DNA of 45,385 bases, taken from contig JAGXFZ010000070.1 in the NCBI GenBank assembly GCA_024637055.1, positions 1 through 45,385 on the forward strand, in the 5' to 3' direction. The notes under the pieces are model-generated. The model worked only from the letters and a program-made list of their open reading frames with translations, did no database searches and was not told where the DNA came from. How positions within the stretch are numbered: the stretch's first letter is position 1; the number at the start of each line of letters is the position of its first letter. Of the stretch, positions 33,656-41,943 are shown one piece after another. The translations under genes were made by a program, and so were the position numbers. Source of the DNA: Gracilibacter sp. GTDB taxonomy: Bacteria > Bacillota > Desulfitobacteriia > Desulfitobacteriales > Syntrophobotulaceae.

Positions 33656-34630
33656 CGCCAGTTCTTGTAAGGTACTGATTTCTTTTTCCGTCATTTCTTT
33701 TGGTAAGACTATTGTTGTTTTTGCATAGAAATCACCGAATTTACCAGACTGGTTCAACACCGGCATACCTTTACTTTTTAGCCTGAAACTTCTACCCGGT
33801 TGAGTCTGAGGCGGTATTTTTAGCATCATCTCTCCTGCAAAAGTCTTCACTCTTACTTCTCCCCCAAGTACTGCGGTATAGAAATCAATTTCTAGATTGG
33901 CTATTAAATCATCACCCTCCCTAACATATAAGGGATGAGGTTTAATCTTAATTGTTAAAAATAGATCTCCACGCTTTCCTCCCGGAGATCCTACTTCACC
34001 TTGGCCACTAAGCCTGATCTTGCCATTGTCACGTATTCCTTTGGGTATGGTAGCCTCTATTCTTTTATTACCTATTTCAAATAATTTTTTGGAGCCTTGA
34101 TAAACTTCTTCCAAAGTAACCGTAATTTCTCCTTCAATATCTCTACCTTTTCTTGGCTGTCTAGATACGCCCCTATAGATATCATCATCAAAGCCATTTT
34201 GGCCCATACGAAATATTGTTGAGAAGAAATCCGAAAAATCTTCTCCACCGTATCCGCCGGTAGAACCAGAACCATTGCCAAGATCTCCAAACATCTCTGC
34301 GAATTCTTCAGGAGTCATCGTCCTTGTATGACTACCGTTTCCTCTACCAGGTGATTGTTGCCATTGAGACCAATCATAAGAGCCTTTACCTCCACGCTTC
34401 TGCCATTGTAGATAATTGGTCCTTAATTCATCATACTTTTGACGCTTGGCAGGATCAGCTATGGCATGATAAGCTTCATTAACTTCAATAAACCTTTCCT
34501 CAGCTTTCTTATCTCCTGGATTAACATCTGGATGGTTTTTTTTAGCTAAAGATTGATAAATCTTTTTAATCTTCTTTATATCGGCGTCTGGCTCAACACC
34601 TAGTATTTTATAATAATCTTTAAAATCCAT
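33632..34630 (-). CDS. CbpA-like DnaJ co-chaperone (J domain, no zinc finger)
   Basis: J domain at residues 1-65 (DYYKILGVEPDA and HPDVNPG carry the HPD triad that stimulates DnaK), a Gly-rich linker, then the two C-terminal substrate-binding domains (GEITVTLEEVYQG, ATIPKGIRDNGKIRLSGQG). Lacks the four CxxCxGxG motifs of true DnaJ, so it is the CbpA type. The start at ATG 34630 has AGAGGTG; the track adds ten codons. The last seven residues (VSRGRGY) are encoded in a REP copy, so the natural C-terminus has been replaced or extended by the insertion. 332 residues. Confidence 0.94.
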   Translation of the reverse strand: MDFKDYYKILGVEPDADIKKIKKIYQSLAKKNHPDVNPGDKKAEERFIEVNEAYHAIADPAKRQKYDELRTNYLQWQKRGGKGSYDWSQWQQSPGRGNGSHTRTMTPEEFAEMFGDLGNGSGSTGGYGGEDFSDFFSTIFRMGQNGFDDDIYRGVSRQPRKGRDIEGEITVTLEEVYQGSKKLFEIGNKRIEATIPKGIRDNGKIRLSGQGEVGSPGGKRGDLFLTIKIKPHPLYVREGDDLIANLEIDFYTAVLGGEVRVKTFAGEMMLKIPPQTQPGRSFRLKSKGMPVLNQSGKFGDFYAKTTIVLPKEMTEKEISTLQELAVSRGRGY

Positions 34631-34753
34631 AACTTTCACCTCTTGGCTTTCACTCGTCATTAATTTAAAATATTAACCTTTTGCTTGTATTATATTCCAA
34701 ATTACCCCGAAGGTCAATGTTGGTCAGACATATTATTGTGTTTTTTTAACTTC

Positions 34754-34782
34754 AAAAAACCCTGTTGTCTCAATCAACAAGG
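34754..34782 (-). terminator. Terminator after the lipid kinase gene
   Basis: On the minus strand CCTTGTTG pairs with CAACAGGG (one G-T pair) and is followed by TTTTTT. Confidence 0.85.
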
Positions 34783-34820
34783 CATCTCCTTCGAAATCGC
34801 CTAATAATAGTTGGGAATGT

Positions 34821-35750
34821 TCATATTCTTAATGATAGCGCCTTGGGAATAACTTGACAAACTATAGGCGCCATTCCAGGAATCTCACCATCAGCTTCAA
34901 AAATTGTTTGTTCTTTGGTGGTAACAGTAAGTTTTTTACTTCTATAGATTGCTATTTCTGGTAAATTAATATGCTTCCCTAGGTAAATAGTGGGGAAATG
35001 TCTTAAAAATCTTGCTTTAGTGAGGTCTTTAATAAATACTATCTCAAACAATCCATCATCTGTTTGCGCCTGAGGGGCTATATGCATTCCGCCTCCCATA
35101 TATTGACCATTACAAACTATAACACCCAAATATTTACCTTCGATTATCTCTTCATTATCAAGAGTGCAACTTACTTCAACATTCTTAAAACTTAGAAGTG
35201 TTGCTATAGTACCTGTAAAATATGTAAGCTTACTTCCTAGCGCTTTACTGTTTTTATTCGCTCTATTGACCACATCAGCCCCAATACCCAGATTGGCAGC
35301 ATTGAGAAAATAACGACTAGCTCGATCACCATTCATACTTTGAAAGTCTATTTTTCCAATATCAACTTTAACTGTCTTATTCCTTTTGAGGAGTTTAATA
35401 AAATTATGAATTCCTTTCTTTTGTTTAAAAGAACGTACAAAATCGCTTCCTGTTCCGTGTTCTAATATTGCCAATTCCATATCTTTATCAATATCTTTAT
35501 CGTCAGCCAAAAGTCCGTTTAATACTTCATTGACGGTTCCATCTCCACCAACCGCTATTATATTTTTATAACCAATATCTCGTGCTTGTTTAGCAAGCAA
35601 TATCCCGTCCCCTTGGGAAGATGTATATTCATACTCAATCTCGATATCATTTTGAATTAGCAATTTGTTTAAATTGGGCCAATTCTTAGCTGTTTTGCCA
35701 TTACCAGAGTGTGGATTAACTACAGCGAACCATTTACCATCGTATGTCAT
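34821..35750 (-). CDS. Diacylglycerol/sphingosine kinase-family lipid kinase (YegS/BmrU/DgkB-like)
   Basis: Starts AVVNPHSGNGKTAKNW, then IIAVGGDGTVNEVLNGL, the nucleotide-binding GGDGT motif, and GTGSDFVRSF. Later GKYLGVIVCNGQYMGGGM and FEADGEIPG complete the catalytic domain. 309 residues, cytoplasmic and peripheral to the membrane. Probably phosphorylates diacylglycerol or a related lipid; the precise substrate is not set by sequence. Stands alone. Confidence 0.93.
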   Translation of the reverse strand: MTYDGKWFAVVNPHSGNGKTAKNWPNLNKLLIQNDIEIEYEYTSSQGDGILLAKQARDIGYKNIIAVGGDGTVNEVLNGLLADDKDIDKDMELAILEHGTGSDFVRSFKQKKGIHNFIKLLKRNKTVKVDIGKIDFQSMNGDRASRYFLNAANLGIGADVVNRANKNSKALGSKLTYFTGTIATLLSFKNVEVSCTLDNEEIIEGKYLGVIVCNGQYMGGGMHIAPQAQTDDGLFEIVFIKDLTKARFLRHFPTIYLGKHINLPEIAIYRSKKLTVTTKEQTIFEADGEIPGMAPIVCQVIPKALSLRI

Positions 35751-35794
35751 AACTTATATTTCCTTACTTTCTTTATTATAATTATTGTAAGTGT

Positions 35795-35885
35795 TAATAT
35801 TTGTGCATTACCCGACCGAGCGCCGAGATGTAATTCTTTGTGGTTTCTCTGCTCTAAGGTTCGCTAAGCAATGCACAAATATTTA
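35795..35885. repeat. 91-bp element with TAATATTTGTGCATT terminal inverted repeats
   Basis: Left end TAATATTTGTGCATT and right end AATGCACAAATATTTA are inverted repeats (one mismatch). The next bases (ACCCGACCG) and more of the interior (GCGCCG..ATGT) match the right end of the 18-kb element over some 50 bases, with 17 identical bases in a row (TGTGCATTACCCGACCG). It occupies the gap between the lipid kinase and HAD genes. Confidence 0.8.
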
Positions 35886-35901
35886 CATAAATTATCGTGA
35901 T

Positions 35902-36546
35902 TTAATTTGTCCTACTAAGTATCCAGCTTTCGAAATCTGATATAGACGTAAACGCTATATGAGCACCTGCCTCAACTAAGTCATTATATCGAGCAGTTGA
36001 AGCCCAAGCAGCACCAATGGGTATAGTCCCAGCTTGTAGCGAAGCCTTCATATCATATACTATATCACCTATATAACCGACTTCAAACGGTTGCAACTTC
36101 CACTTCTTAACAACTTCGCTAATCGCTTCGGCTTTCCAGGGTCCGCTAATCTTACCTGTCAGTATTATCTCAAAATATTTAGTGAGTCCAGCTTTCTGTA
36201 GGGTGATTTTCGTACTTTGATCACCTTTACCGCTAACAACCGCGAGCCTATATCCATTCTCTTGTAATTTTAGAAGTAAGGATGGTATTTCAGAAATTTT
36301 CCAACGCAAATTATCATGGTTTGTATTATAATAGTTAAGATAAAAGTCTAGTACCTCTTCCCACTGTTCTGGGAAGTGTCTTCTAAAAATCCCCTCTTCA
36401 CTAGGACCGAAGAACTTACGGATTCCCTCGTCGGAGTATCTGGTACCTGTAAAGTTAAATAGTGTCTCTCTCAGGGTTTCGTAACATAAGGGCAAGGTAT
36501 CTGTAAGTGTCCCATCAATGTCAAATATATAAGCTTTGAGATTCAA
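35902..36546 (-). CDS. HAD-superfamily phosphatase (phosphoglycolate/pyrophosphatase type)
   Basis: HAD motifs in order: FDIDGTLTDTL (I), LAVVSGKGD (II), the lysine in SGPWKAEAI (III), YIGDIVYDMKAS (IV). The helical cap between I and II is the PGP/PpaX type. 214 residues, TTG start after AAAGGAG. Likely a small-metabolite phosphatase; the substrate is not clear from sequence. Confidence 0.93.
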   Translation of the reverse strand: MNLKAYIFDIDGTLTDTLPLCYETLRETLFNFTGTRYSDEGIRKFFGPSEEGIFRRHFPEQWEEVLDFYLNYYNTNHDNLRWKISEIPSLLLKLQENGYRLAVVSGKGDQSTKITLQKAGLTKYFEIILTGKISGPWKAEAISEVVKKWKLQPFEVGYIGDIVYDMKASLQAGTIPIGAAWASTARYNDLVEAGAHIAFTSISDFESWILSRTN

Positions 36547-36637
36547 CTTCTTAACTCCTTTAAGCTATTTACTACTATGATAAGTATCATTTTGTTTTAG
36601 AGTATCATATGTTCTAAATATTTAATAGTTATTATTC

Positions 36638-36672
36638 GCAGGGAAGTTGCCTGTAACAAGCAACTTCCCTGA
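36638..36672. terminator. Hairpin after the 41-residue small protein gene
   Basis: CAGGGAAGTTGC pairs with GCAACTTCCCTG around CTGTAACAA. T-tracts are weak on both sides, so it is a probable, not certain, terminator. Confidence 0.55.
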
Positions 36673-36687
36673 CTCAAGAAATCTTAA

Positions 36688-36813
36688 TTAAAAGATTACG
36701 CCTAACGCTATAAGAATGAGAATAGCGATTGCGATGATTCCTGCACCAACACCGTTACCAGCAATACCAGTACCAGCAGCACCATATCCATAACCTGCAC
36801 CATGTGCGTACAT
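36688..36813 (-). CDS. Tiny Gly-rich hydrophobic protein, YjcZ/sporulation type (41 residues)
   Basis: Not in the ORF track. It reads MYAHGAGYGYGAAGTG at the N-terminus and ends in one hydrophobic stretch (IIAIAILILIALGVIF). The Gly/Tyr start and lone membrane helix match the YjcZ family of small spore-associated proteins. Its sequence ends like the neighbouring 39-residue protein, so the two are probably paralogues. The ATG is preceded by GGGG at a short distance. Confidence 0.8.
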   Translation of the reverse strand: MYAHGAGYGYGAAGTGIAGNGVGAGIIAIAILILIALGVIF

Positions 36814-36867
36814 TTGAAAACCCCATTTCTTTATTTTAATTCCGGTATACTTTTTAATTCATTTTTT

Positions 36868-36987
36868 TTAAAAGACAATACCAAGAGCGATGAGTAATAA
36901 GATAATTACTGCAATAACCGCTATCCCAGCAAGAGAACCAGTACCACAAGCTGCTCCTGCACCCGCATAAGCTGTTTCTACTGACAT
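36868..36987 (-). CDS. Tiny hydrophobic protein, YjcZ/sporulation type (39 residues)
   Basis: The ORF track gives 62 codons, but CTGGAGG lies 8 bases before the ATG at 36987, giving MSVETAYAGAGAACG followed by a helix (LAGIAVIAVIILLLIALGIVF). Its last 12 residues nearly repeat those of the 41-residue protein just downstream. Expected in sporulation; location forespore or coat membrane by family analogy. Confidence 0.8.
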   Translation of the reverse strand: MSVETAYAGAGAACGTGSLAGIAVIAVIILLLIALGIVF

Positions 36988-37138
36988 AATAATACCTCCA
37001 GAAATTTTTATTACCATATATTGGTTAATATGTTGTAACCTATGCTTCAATCTCATAATTTGTTACTAAAACTAAAATAATAATATTTTATAATATTTTT
37101 AAAAGCTCCATAATAGCTAGCTACTAAATAGATTTTCA

Positions 37139-37167
37139 TTGACAATAAACACCTTTATATGTAACAT
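37139..37167 (+). promoter_or_regulatory. Sigma-A promoter of the ABC transporter operon
   Basis: TTGACA, 17 bases, TAACAT, about 65 bases upstream of the binding protein gene. Confidence 0.75.
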
Positions 37168-37183
37168 AAAAATGTTAACTTAA

Positions 37184-37207
37184 GTGATATTAAATAATTA
37201 ATATCAC
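37184..37207. promoter_or_regulatory. Inverted repeat in the transporter leader
   Basis: GTGATATTA-aataat-TAATATCAC, a perfect 9-bp inverted repeat between the promoter and the AGAGGAGG site; candidate repressor operator or RNA hairpin. No T-box or known riboswitch is visible. Confidence 0.55.
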
Positions 37208-37230
37208 AATAAATTAGAGGAGGAAACAAG

Positions 37231-38184
37231 ATGAGAAAACTTAGAAACTTATTAATAATTTGTGTTGTACTAATTTTAGCTTTTTCCACTTTTGGATGTA
37301 GTTCATCGTCTGACAAAATTAGTATAGGTATTGTTCAAATCGTTGAACATCCTGCCTTAGATGCCGCCAGAGAAGGTTTCTTGGAAGTCCTTAATGAAAA
37401 TGGCTATGTCGAAGGGGACAACCTAGTCATTGATTATCAAAATGCTCAAGGGGATCAATCTACATTACAATCTATTGCCAACAAGTTTGCTTCAGCTAAT
37501 CATGATATGATACTGGCAATAGCTACTCCTTCAGCTCAGGCTGTAGCTGGCAGTACCCAAACCATACCTATCTTAATCACAGCAGTAACTGACCCCGTAT
37601 CAGCTAAACTGGTTGACAGTTTAGAAAAACCAGGAACAAACGTGACAGGAACTACAGACCTGAATCCTATCGATAAACAATTTGATCTTCTCCTGCAACT
37701 GGTTCCTACTGCCAAAAAAATCGGAATTATCTACAATGCTGGAGAAGTTAACTCCCAGGTTCAGGTTACAATAGCTAAAGACGTAGCTAAAACTATGAAT
37801 CTTGAGATTCTGGAAGCTACAGTCGCTACCAGTGCTGATGTTTTACAAGCAGCCCAATCATTTATTGGCAGAGTCGATGCTATCTATGTTCCTACAGATA
37901 ATACAGTAGTTTCCGCAGCTCAGTCAGTTGTACAGGTAGCTAATGAGAATAAGATTCCTCTTATCTCTGGAGAAAGTAGTGTTGTTGATGCTGGTGGTCT
38001 TGCTACTATTGGAATTAACTACAAAAATTTAGGAATGCAGACAGGCGAAATGGCGCTGAAAGTCTTGAAAGGTGCCAAGCCCCAAGAAATGCCTATTGAA
38101 TATCAGAAAGATTTTGATATAGTAGTAAATGAAGAAACAGCCAAACTTCTTGGTATTGAAATACCACAAGGTCTTATCAACTAG
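37231..38184 (+). CDS. ABC transporter substrate-binding lipoprotein (TrpX/COG2984-like)
   Basis: The signal peptide ends in a lipobox, FSTFGC, with Cys at residue 23, so it is a lipoprotein on the outer face of the membrane. The body has the two-lobe type I periplasmic-binding fold: GIVQIVEHPALDAAREGF, VTDPVSAKLVDSL and NVTGTTDLNPIDKQFDLL are marks of the TrpX group. The group includes tryptophan binders in streptococci, but substrate cannot be read here. First gene of a three-gene operon. Confidence 0.93.
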   Translation: MRKLRNLLIICVVLILAFSTFGCSSSSDKISIGIVQIVEHPALDAAREGFLEVLNENGYVEGDNLVIDYQNAQGDQSTLQSIANKFASANHDMILAIATPSAQAVAGSTQTIPILITAVTDPVSAKLVDSLEKPGTNVTGTTDLNPIDKQFDLLLQLVPTAKKIGIIYNAGEVNSQVQVTIAKDVAKTMNLEILEATVATSADVLQAAQSFIGRVDAIYVPTDNTVVSAAQSVVQVANENKIPLISGESSVVDAGGLATIGINYKNLGMQTGEMALKVLKGAKPQEMPIEYQKDFDIVVNEETAKLLGIEIPQGLIN

Positions 38185-38223
38185 TAGTAACAAAAGTTTG
38201 TTTGTAATTTGAGGTGTTAAAGG

Positions 38224-39108
38224 ATGTCGTCCTTAGTCGTTCTAGGTACAACAGAACAAGGTCTTATGTATGCCATAATGGTTTTAGGGGTATATCTTAC
38301 TTTTAGAATCCTTAACTATGCTGATTTAACAGTTGATGGCAGCTTCACTCTTGGAGCTGCCACAGCTGCTACTTTGATTACCTCCGGTTACAACCCCTGG
38401 TTTGCGACCGGAGTTGCTTTCATTTTGGGCTGTTTAGCGGGAAGCTTTACTGGAATTTTGCATACCAAATTTAAAATTACTCCTCTTTTATCTGGTATTT
38501 TGACTATGACTGCCTTATACTCAATTAACCTGAGGGTTATGGGTAAGGCTAATATATCATTATTAAGAGAGAGAACAATTTTCTCTGATTTCGAAAGCTT
38601 ACCATATATGCAAGAGTACGGTGTTTTAATTCTAGCTTTCCTTACTGTTGTTATTATTGGTTTCTTTATTTATCTTTTTTTGGAAACAGAATTTGGACTA
38701 GCTCTTAGAGCGACAGGCGACAATGAGCTGATGATTCGTAGTCTTGGAGTTAATACCGACTTGATGAAGATTACTGGTTTAGCCCTTTCCAATGGATTAG
38801 TAGCTTTTGCTGGTAGTTATGTTGCTCAGAATCAATTATTTGCCGATATCAGTATGGGAATAGGTATGATTATCATAGGACTTGCTTCGGTCATTATCGG
38901 AGAAGTATTGATAGGAACACGTACTATTGCCAAGGCTGTTCTTGCAGTTCTTTGTGGTGGTGTTATTTATAGAGGGATAATCGCTATCGTTCTTCAATTG
39001 GGTTTGGTTGCAACCGATTTAAAATTAATTACTGCACTAATCGTTATTCTAGCACTTATAACTCCTCAATTAAGAAGTAAATTCTCTCGTCCCCTAAAAA
39101 ACGTATAG
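38224..39108 (+). CDS. ABC transporter permease (TrpY/COG4120-like)
   Basis: About eight hydrophobic segments in 294 residues. Marks are YADLTVDGSFTLGAATAA at the start, LLSGILTMTALYSINLRVMG and the EFGLALRATGDNELMIRSLG loop that touches the ATPase, all of the TrpY/BPD-2 type. Ends 10 bases before the ATPase gene. Confidence 0.95.
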   Translation: MSSLVVLGTTEQGLMYAIMVLGVYLTFRILNYADLTVDGSFTLGAATAATLITSGYNPWFATGVAFILGCLAGSFTGILHTKFKITPLLSGILTMTALYSINLRVMGKANISLLRERTIFSDFESLPYMQEYGVLILAFLTVVIIGFFIYLFLETEFGLALRATGDNELMIRSLGVNTDLMKITGLALSNGLVAFAGSYVAQNQLFADISMGIGMIIIGLASVIIGEVLIGTRTIAKAVLAVLCGGVIYRGIIAIVLQLGLVATDLKLITALIVILALITPQLRSKFSRPLKNV

Positions 39109-39118
39109 GTGGTTCTCT

Positions 39119-39913
39119 ATGTTAAACGTGCAAAATCTCGTCAAAATCTTTAATAAAGGTTCCGTCAACGAAAAGACTGCCTTAGATAATATTTCCTTTA
39201 ATTTGAATAAAGGAGAATTTGTTACGATTATAGGCAGTAACGGAGCTGGAAAATCTTCTTTCCTCAATGCAATTGCTGGGAACTTCCCTACTGATTCTGG
39301 AACTGTTATTATAAGTGATAAAAATGTTACCACTCTACCTCAATATGAAAGAGCTAAGTATATAAGTAGAGTCTACCAAGATCCTATGTCCGGGACTGCT
39401 GCCTCGATGACCATCGAAGAGAACTTAGTAATGGCTCTAAGACGTGGTGAGAAAAGAAGATTAAAGTTAGCAATCAGAAATAAGGATAAAGATTTCTTCC
39501 GTCAAGAGTTAAGAAAACTCGGCCTAGGTCTTGAAGATAGACTTACTACGAAAGTAAGTTTACTTTCTGGTGGACAAAGACAGGCCCTAACTCTTTTGAT
39601 GGCTACTTTTAAGGAGCCAGAATTGTTATTACTGGATGAACATACGGCTGCTTTGGATCCAAAAACTGCCGAGAAAGTTCTGCAGCTGACATGTGATGTC
39701 ACGAGGGATTCTAACTTAACCACCCTCATGATAACTCATAATCTTGATCAGGCCTTAAACGTTGGAGACCGCACGATTATGATGCATGAAGGCCGTATTA
39801 TCTTGGACATCCATGGCGAACAGAGAAAAACTGTTACCATCAATGATTTGCTAAAAATGTTTGAAAATGCCAGTGGAACCCAGTTCCATACGGATAGGGC
39901 TTTGTTTGCATAG
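39119..39913 (+). CDS. ABC transporter ATP-binding protein (TrpZ/COG1101-like)
   Basis: Walker A GSNGAGKSS, signature LLSGGQRQALTLLMA, Walker B LLLLDEHTAALDPK and the switch His in LMITHNLDQAL. 264 residues. Powers the uptake system with the two preceding genes; the operon ends at the terminator near 40.0 kb. Confidence 0.96.
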   Translation: MLNVQNLVKIFNKGSVNEKTALDNISFNLNKGEFVTIIGSNGAGKSSFLNAIAGNFPTDSGTVIISDKNVTTLPQYERAKYISRVYQDPMSGTAASMTIEENLVMALRRGEKRRLKLAIRNKDKDFFRQELRKLGLGLEDRLTTKVSLLSGGQRQALTLLMATFKEPELLLLDEHTAALDPKTAEKVLQLTCDVTRDSNLTTLMITHNLDQALNVGDRTIMMHEGRIILDIHGEQRKTVTINDLLKMFENASGTQFHTDRALFA

Positions 39914-39961
39914 CGATATACTTCGGCGTCGGACGGGACCGTAGCAAGCCCTTGGGTCCCG
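39914..39961. repeat. GC-rich hairpin after the transporter operon
   Basis: CTTCGGCGTCGGACGGGACC and GGGTCCCGACC form a GC-rich imperfect stem in an AT-rich gap, flanked by GATAT and ATATC. CTTCGGCG also occurs in the 18-kb repeat, so it may be a reduced family member; the link is weak. Confidence 0.45.
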
Positions 39962-39992
39962 ACCAGCAAAAAATATCTTATTGGCATCATAT

Positions 39993-40036
39993 AAAAACGG
40001 GGAGCTTTCCAGTTGTATCGAAAGTTCCCCGTTTTT
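39993..40036. terminator. Bidirectional terminator between convergent genes
   Basis: AAAAACGGGGA-CTTTC pairs with GAAAG-TCCCCGTTTTT; A- and T-runs at both sides suit both the transporter operon (plus) and the DUF4349 gene (minus). Confidence 0.95.
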
Positions 40037-40056
40037 GTTATTATGTTTTTCTTGAA

Positions 40057-41337
40057 TTACCCTTCGCTCTTACTCTTTCTAAGTCTTCTAAACCCCAACC
40101 AACCTAGGGCCAGTAGGACTAACACAGGAATAGCATAACCTACGAATACTATTATATAGTTTGCACCATTCCAAATAAAGCTAATTGATTTGATTACCGC
40201 ATTCTTAGCCGCTAAAAAGGTAGACTCTATGGAAACTGGCTGCCAAGGATCAGAAACGGAGAGATTACTTTGTTGAGGGTAAATATTCATTCTAACTTCC
40301 GAATAATCAACACGATTATCAAAGTATTTAAGTTGTCCTTTTAAGCTTTCCATCTCTCTTCTGACATTGGCTAAAGAATTCTCGATTTGAAGAATATCTT
40401 CTACTGTATCTGCCTGTTGCAGTATCTCTAAATATCTTTTCTCTTGTGCTTCCCAAGATCGGAGCCTTGTTTCTACATCAAAATATTGTCTGGAAACATC
40501 ATCACTGAATAAATGCTGATTAGAGACAGTTCCATATTTAGATAGGTCTCCTTTAAAGCTTTCAAAGTGCTTAACAGGAATCCTGATAGTCATATAAGCG
40601 TTAATCTCTTCATCTCGGTCTGTCTTCCTAGACTCCGATATATATCCACCTAGAGAAGTAACTTGCTCTTCGATTAGATCTACAGCCTGGTCAACGCTTT
40701 CTACCCTTAAAGTAGCTTCCAAGGTATAAATTATCTTTCGCTCAGTAATATCTTTTTCCTGAGCTTCAGTAATTTCACCTCGATCAAGTATTGGAGGCTC
40801 TGTCGGTGCAGGAGCATCTTCCAGCGAGAAACCCTTCTCCTCCATATTTGCAGAACTCTCATTACTTACCGATGACATAAAACCTTCGGCCGGACCTGCA
40901 GTATCGTAGGAAGCATCATTTTGAGCTTGTTCAGATGCTACTTTTGGAGAATTACCCATACCTACAGTGAATGGAACAGTTCCATTAGATAGAATTGAGC
41001 CAAGATATACTGCAAAAACAACTACAGCCGCCGCGGAGAATACTTTGAGAAGAGGTCTACCTTTTTTACTATTTATAGACTTTAGTAAAGATAGCGGAGT
41101 TCGCTTATTTGATTTTTTTGTCTTTGGCAATCCTTCAATAGGGTTCCGTTCTCCCTCAATTTTTAGGCCTGGCTCACCTGATTCACTAATCTCATCAGGT
41201 TCTGAAATCTTAGCTAAAGCTTTTTGTTTGATACGTTGTTTAAGATCCTCATCCTGGTAAACGTAACCGAAAAATTTCCTAATGCGCATCAAATCACCAT
41301 CTTCTTCCCACATGGCTGTTATTTTATCCTTATTCAT
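40057..41337 (-). CDS. DUF4349 membrane protein, likely anti-sigma partner
   Basis: N-terminal cytoplasmic region of about 90 residues, a membrane helix (LLKVFSAAAVVVFAVYLGSIL), an outer DUF4349 domain with coiled coil (ITERKIIYTLEATLRVESVDQAV; LQIENSLANVRREMESLKGQL) and a second helix near the C-terminus (GYAIPVLVLLALGWLGF). It starts at ATG 41337, overlapping the sigma stop as TAATG, with GGAGGTG before it; the track's GTG lies two codons earlier. The order sigma then membrane protein, and the cytoplasmic N-terminus, suggest a role as anti-sigma factor sensing envelope stress. Confidence 0.85.
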   Translation of the reverse strand: MNKDKITAMWEEDGDLMRIRKFFGYVYQDEDLKQRIKQKALAKISEPDEISESGEPGLKIEGERNPIEGLPKTKKSNKRTPLSLLKSINSKKGRPLLKVFSAAAVVVFAVYLGSILSNGTVPFTVGMGNSPKVASEQAQNDASYDTAGPAEGFMSSVSNESSANMEEKGFSLEDAPAPTEPPILDRGEITEAQEKDITERKIIYTLEATLRVESVDQAVDLIEEQVTSLGGYISESRKTDRDEEINAYMTIRIPVKHFESFKGDLSKYGTVSNQHLFSDDVSRQYFDVETRLRSWEAQEKRYLEILQQADTVEDILQIENSLANVRREMESLKGQLKYFDNRVDYSEVRMNIYPQQSNLSVSDPWQPVSIESTFLAAKNAVIKSISFIWNGANYIIVFVGYAIPVLVLLALGWLGFRRLRKSKSEG

Positions 41338-41840
41338 TAACACTCACCTCCAGCCATTTCTGTTTGGTATACAGTACGAAAACTCTTTTTAGCTCTATAT
41401 AAGAGACTATCTACTGCCTGTTGGGTTGTGCCTAGAATTGATGCTGTTTCCGAAGAACTAAATCCTTCAACTAGTCTAAGCTGAATGACAGCAACCTGAG
41501 GTTCTGTTAACTGAGCTAAGGTATTACTGACTGAAAGAACAGTTGCTAGTTCATCGCCATAGTCTCTATCACTATGTATACCCTGAAGTTCTTCAGTTAA
41601 CGGAATAATATTAATTTCTTTCCTGCTACGGTAAAAATCAGCAACATAATTAGCCGCTATGCGTAAAGCCCAGTATTTGAGACTACTTCTGCCCTCAAAA
41701 CCAGGTATTGAACGCCATATCTTGGCCATGATTTCTGCTGCTACATCTTCAATCTCTGATGAAGGTATTCGTAAGCAGACAAACCTGTAAACTGCAGGAA
41801 AGAGCTCCTCGTAAATTTCGTCGAATGAAATTTCCTTCAC
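41337..41840 (-). CDS. ECF-type RNA polymerase sigma factor
   Basis: Region 2 (EIYEELFPAVYRFVCLRI, DVAAEIMAKIWRSIPGFEGRSSLKYWALRIAANYVADFYR) and region 4 (LAQLTEPQVAVIQLRLVEGFSSSETASILGTTQQAVDSLLYRAKKS) are present, with no region 3. Start at GTG 41840, because GGGAGG stands 9 bases before it; the track starts 11 codons earlier. 167 residues. Coupled to the DUF4349 gene. Confidence 0.93.
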   Translation of the reverse strand: MKEISFDEIYEELFPAVYRFVCLRIPSSEIEDVAAEIMAKIWRSIPGFEGRSSLKYWALRIAANYVADFYRSRKEINIIPLTEELQGIHSDRDYGDELATVLSVSNTLAQLTEPQVAVIQLRLVEGFSSSETASILGTTQQAVDSLLYRAKKSFRTVYQTEMAGGEC

Positions 41841-41890
41841 GCCCTTGAGCCTCCCTTTGAACGATATCCACAATATTTTATTTGTCTATA

Positions 41891-41928
41891 TAGTCGGGTA
41901 TTAATGCACATTTCTGATTGTGTATTAA
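41891..41928. repeat. Remnant of the dispersed repeat upstream of the sigma gene
   Basis: GTCGGGTATTAATGCACA matches GGTCGGGTAATGCACA of the 18-kb element except for two extra bases. TTAATGCAC and GTGTATTAA form an inverted pair. Confidence 0.55.
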
Positions 41929-41943
41929 GAAAAATATAAATAA

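Noticed and set aside
37057-37230. T-box riboswitch for the Trp-like transporter
   Set aside because: No T-box consensus or specifier stem; only a promoter and a 9-bp inverted repeat.
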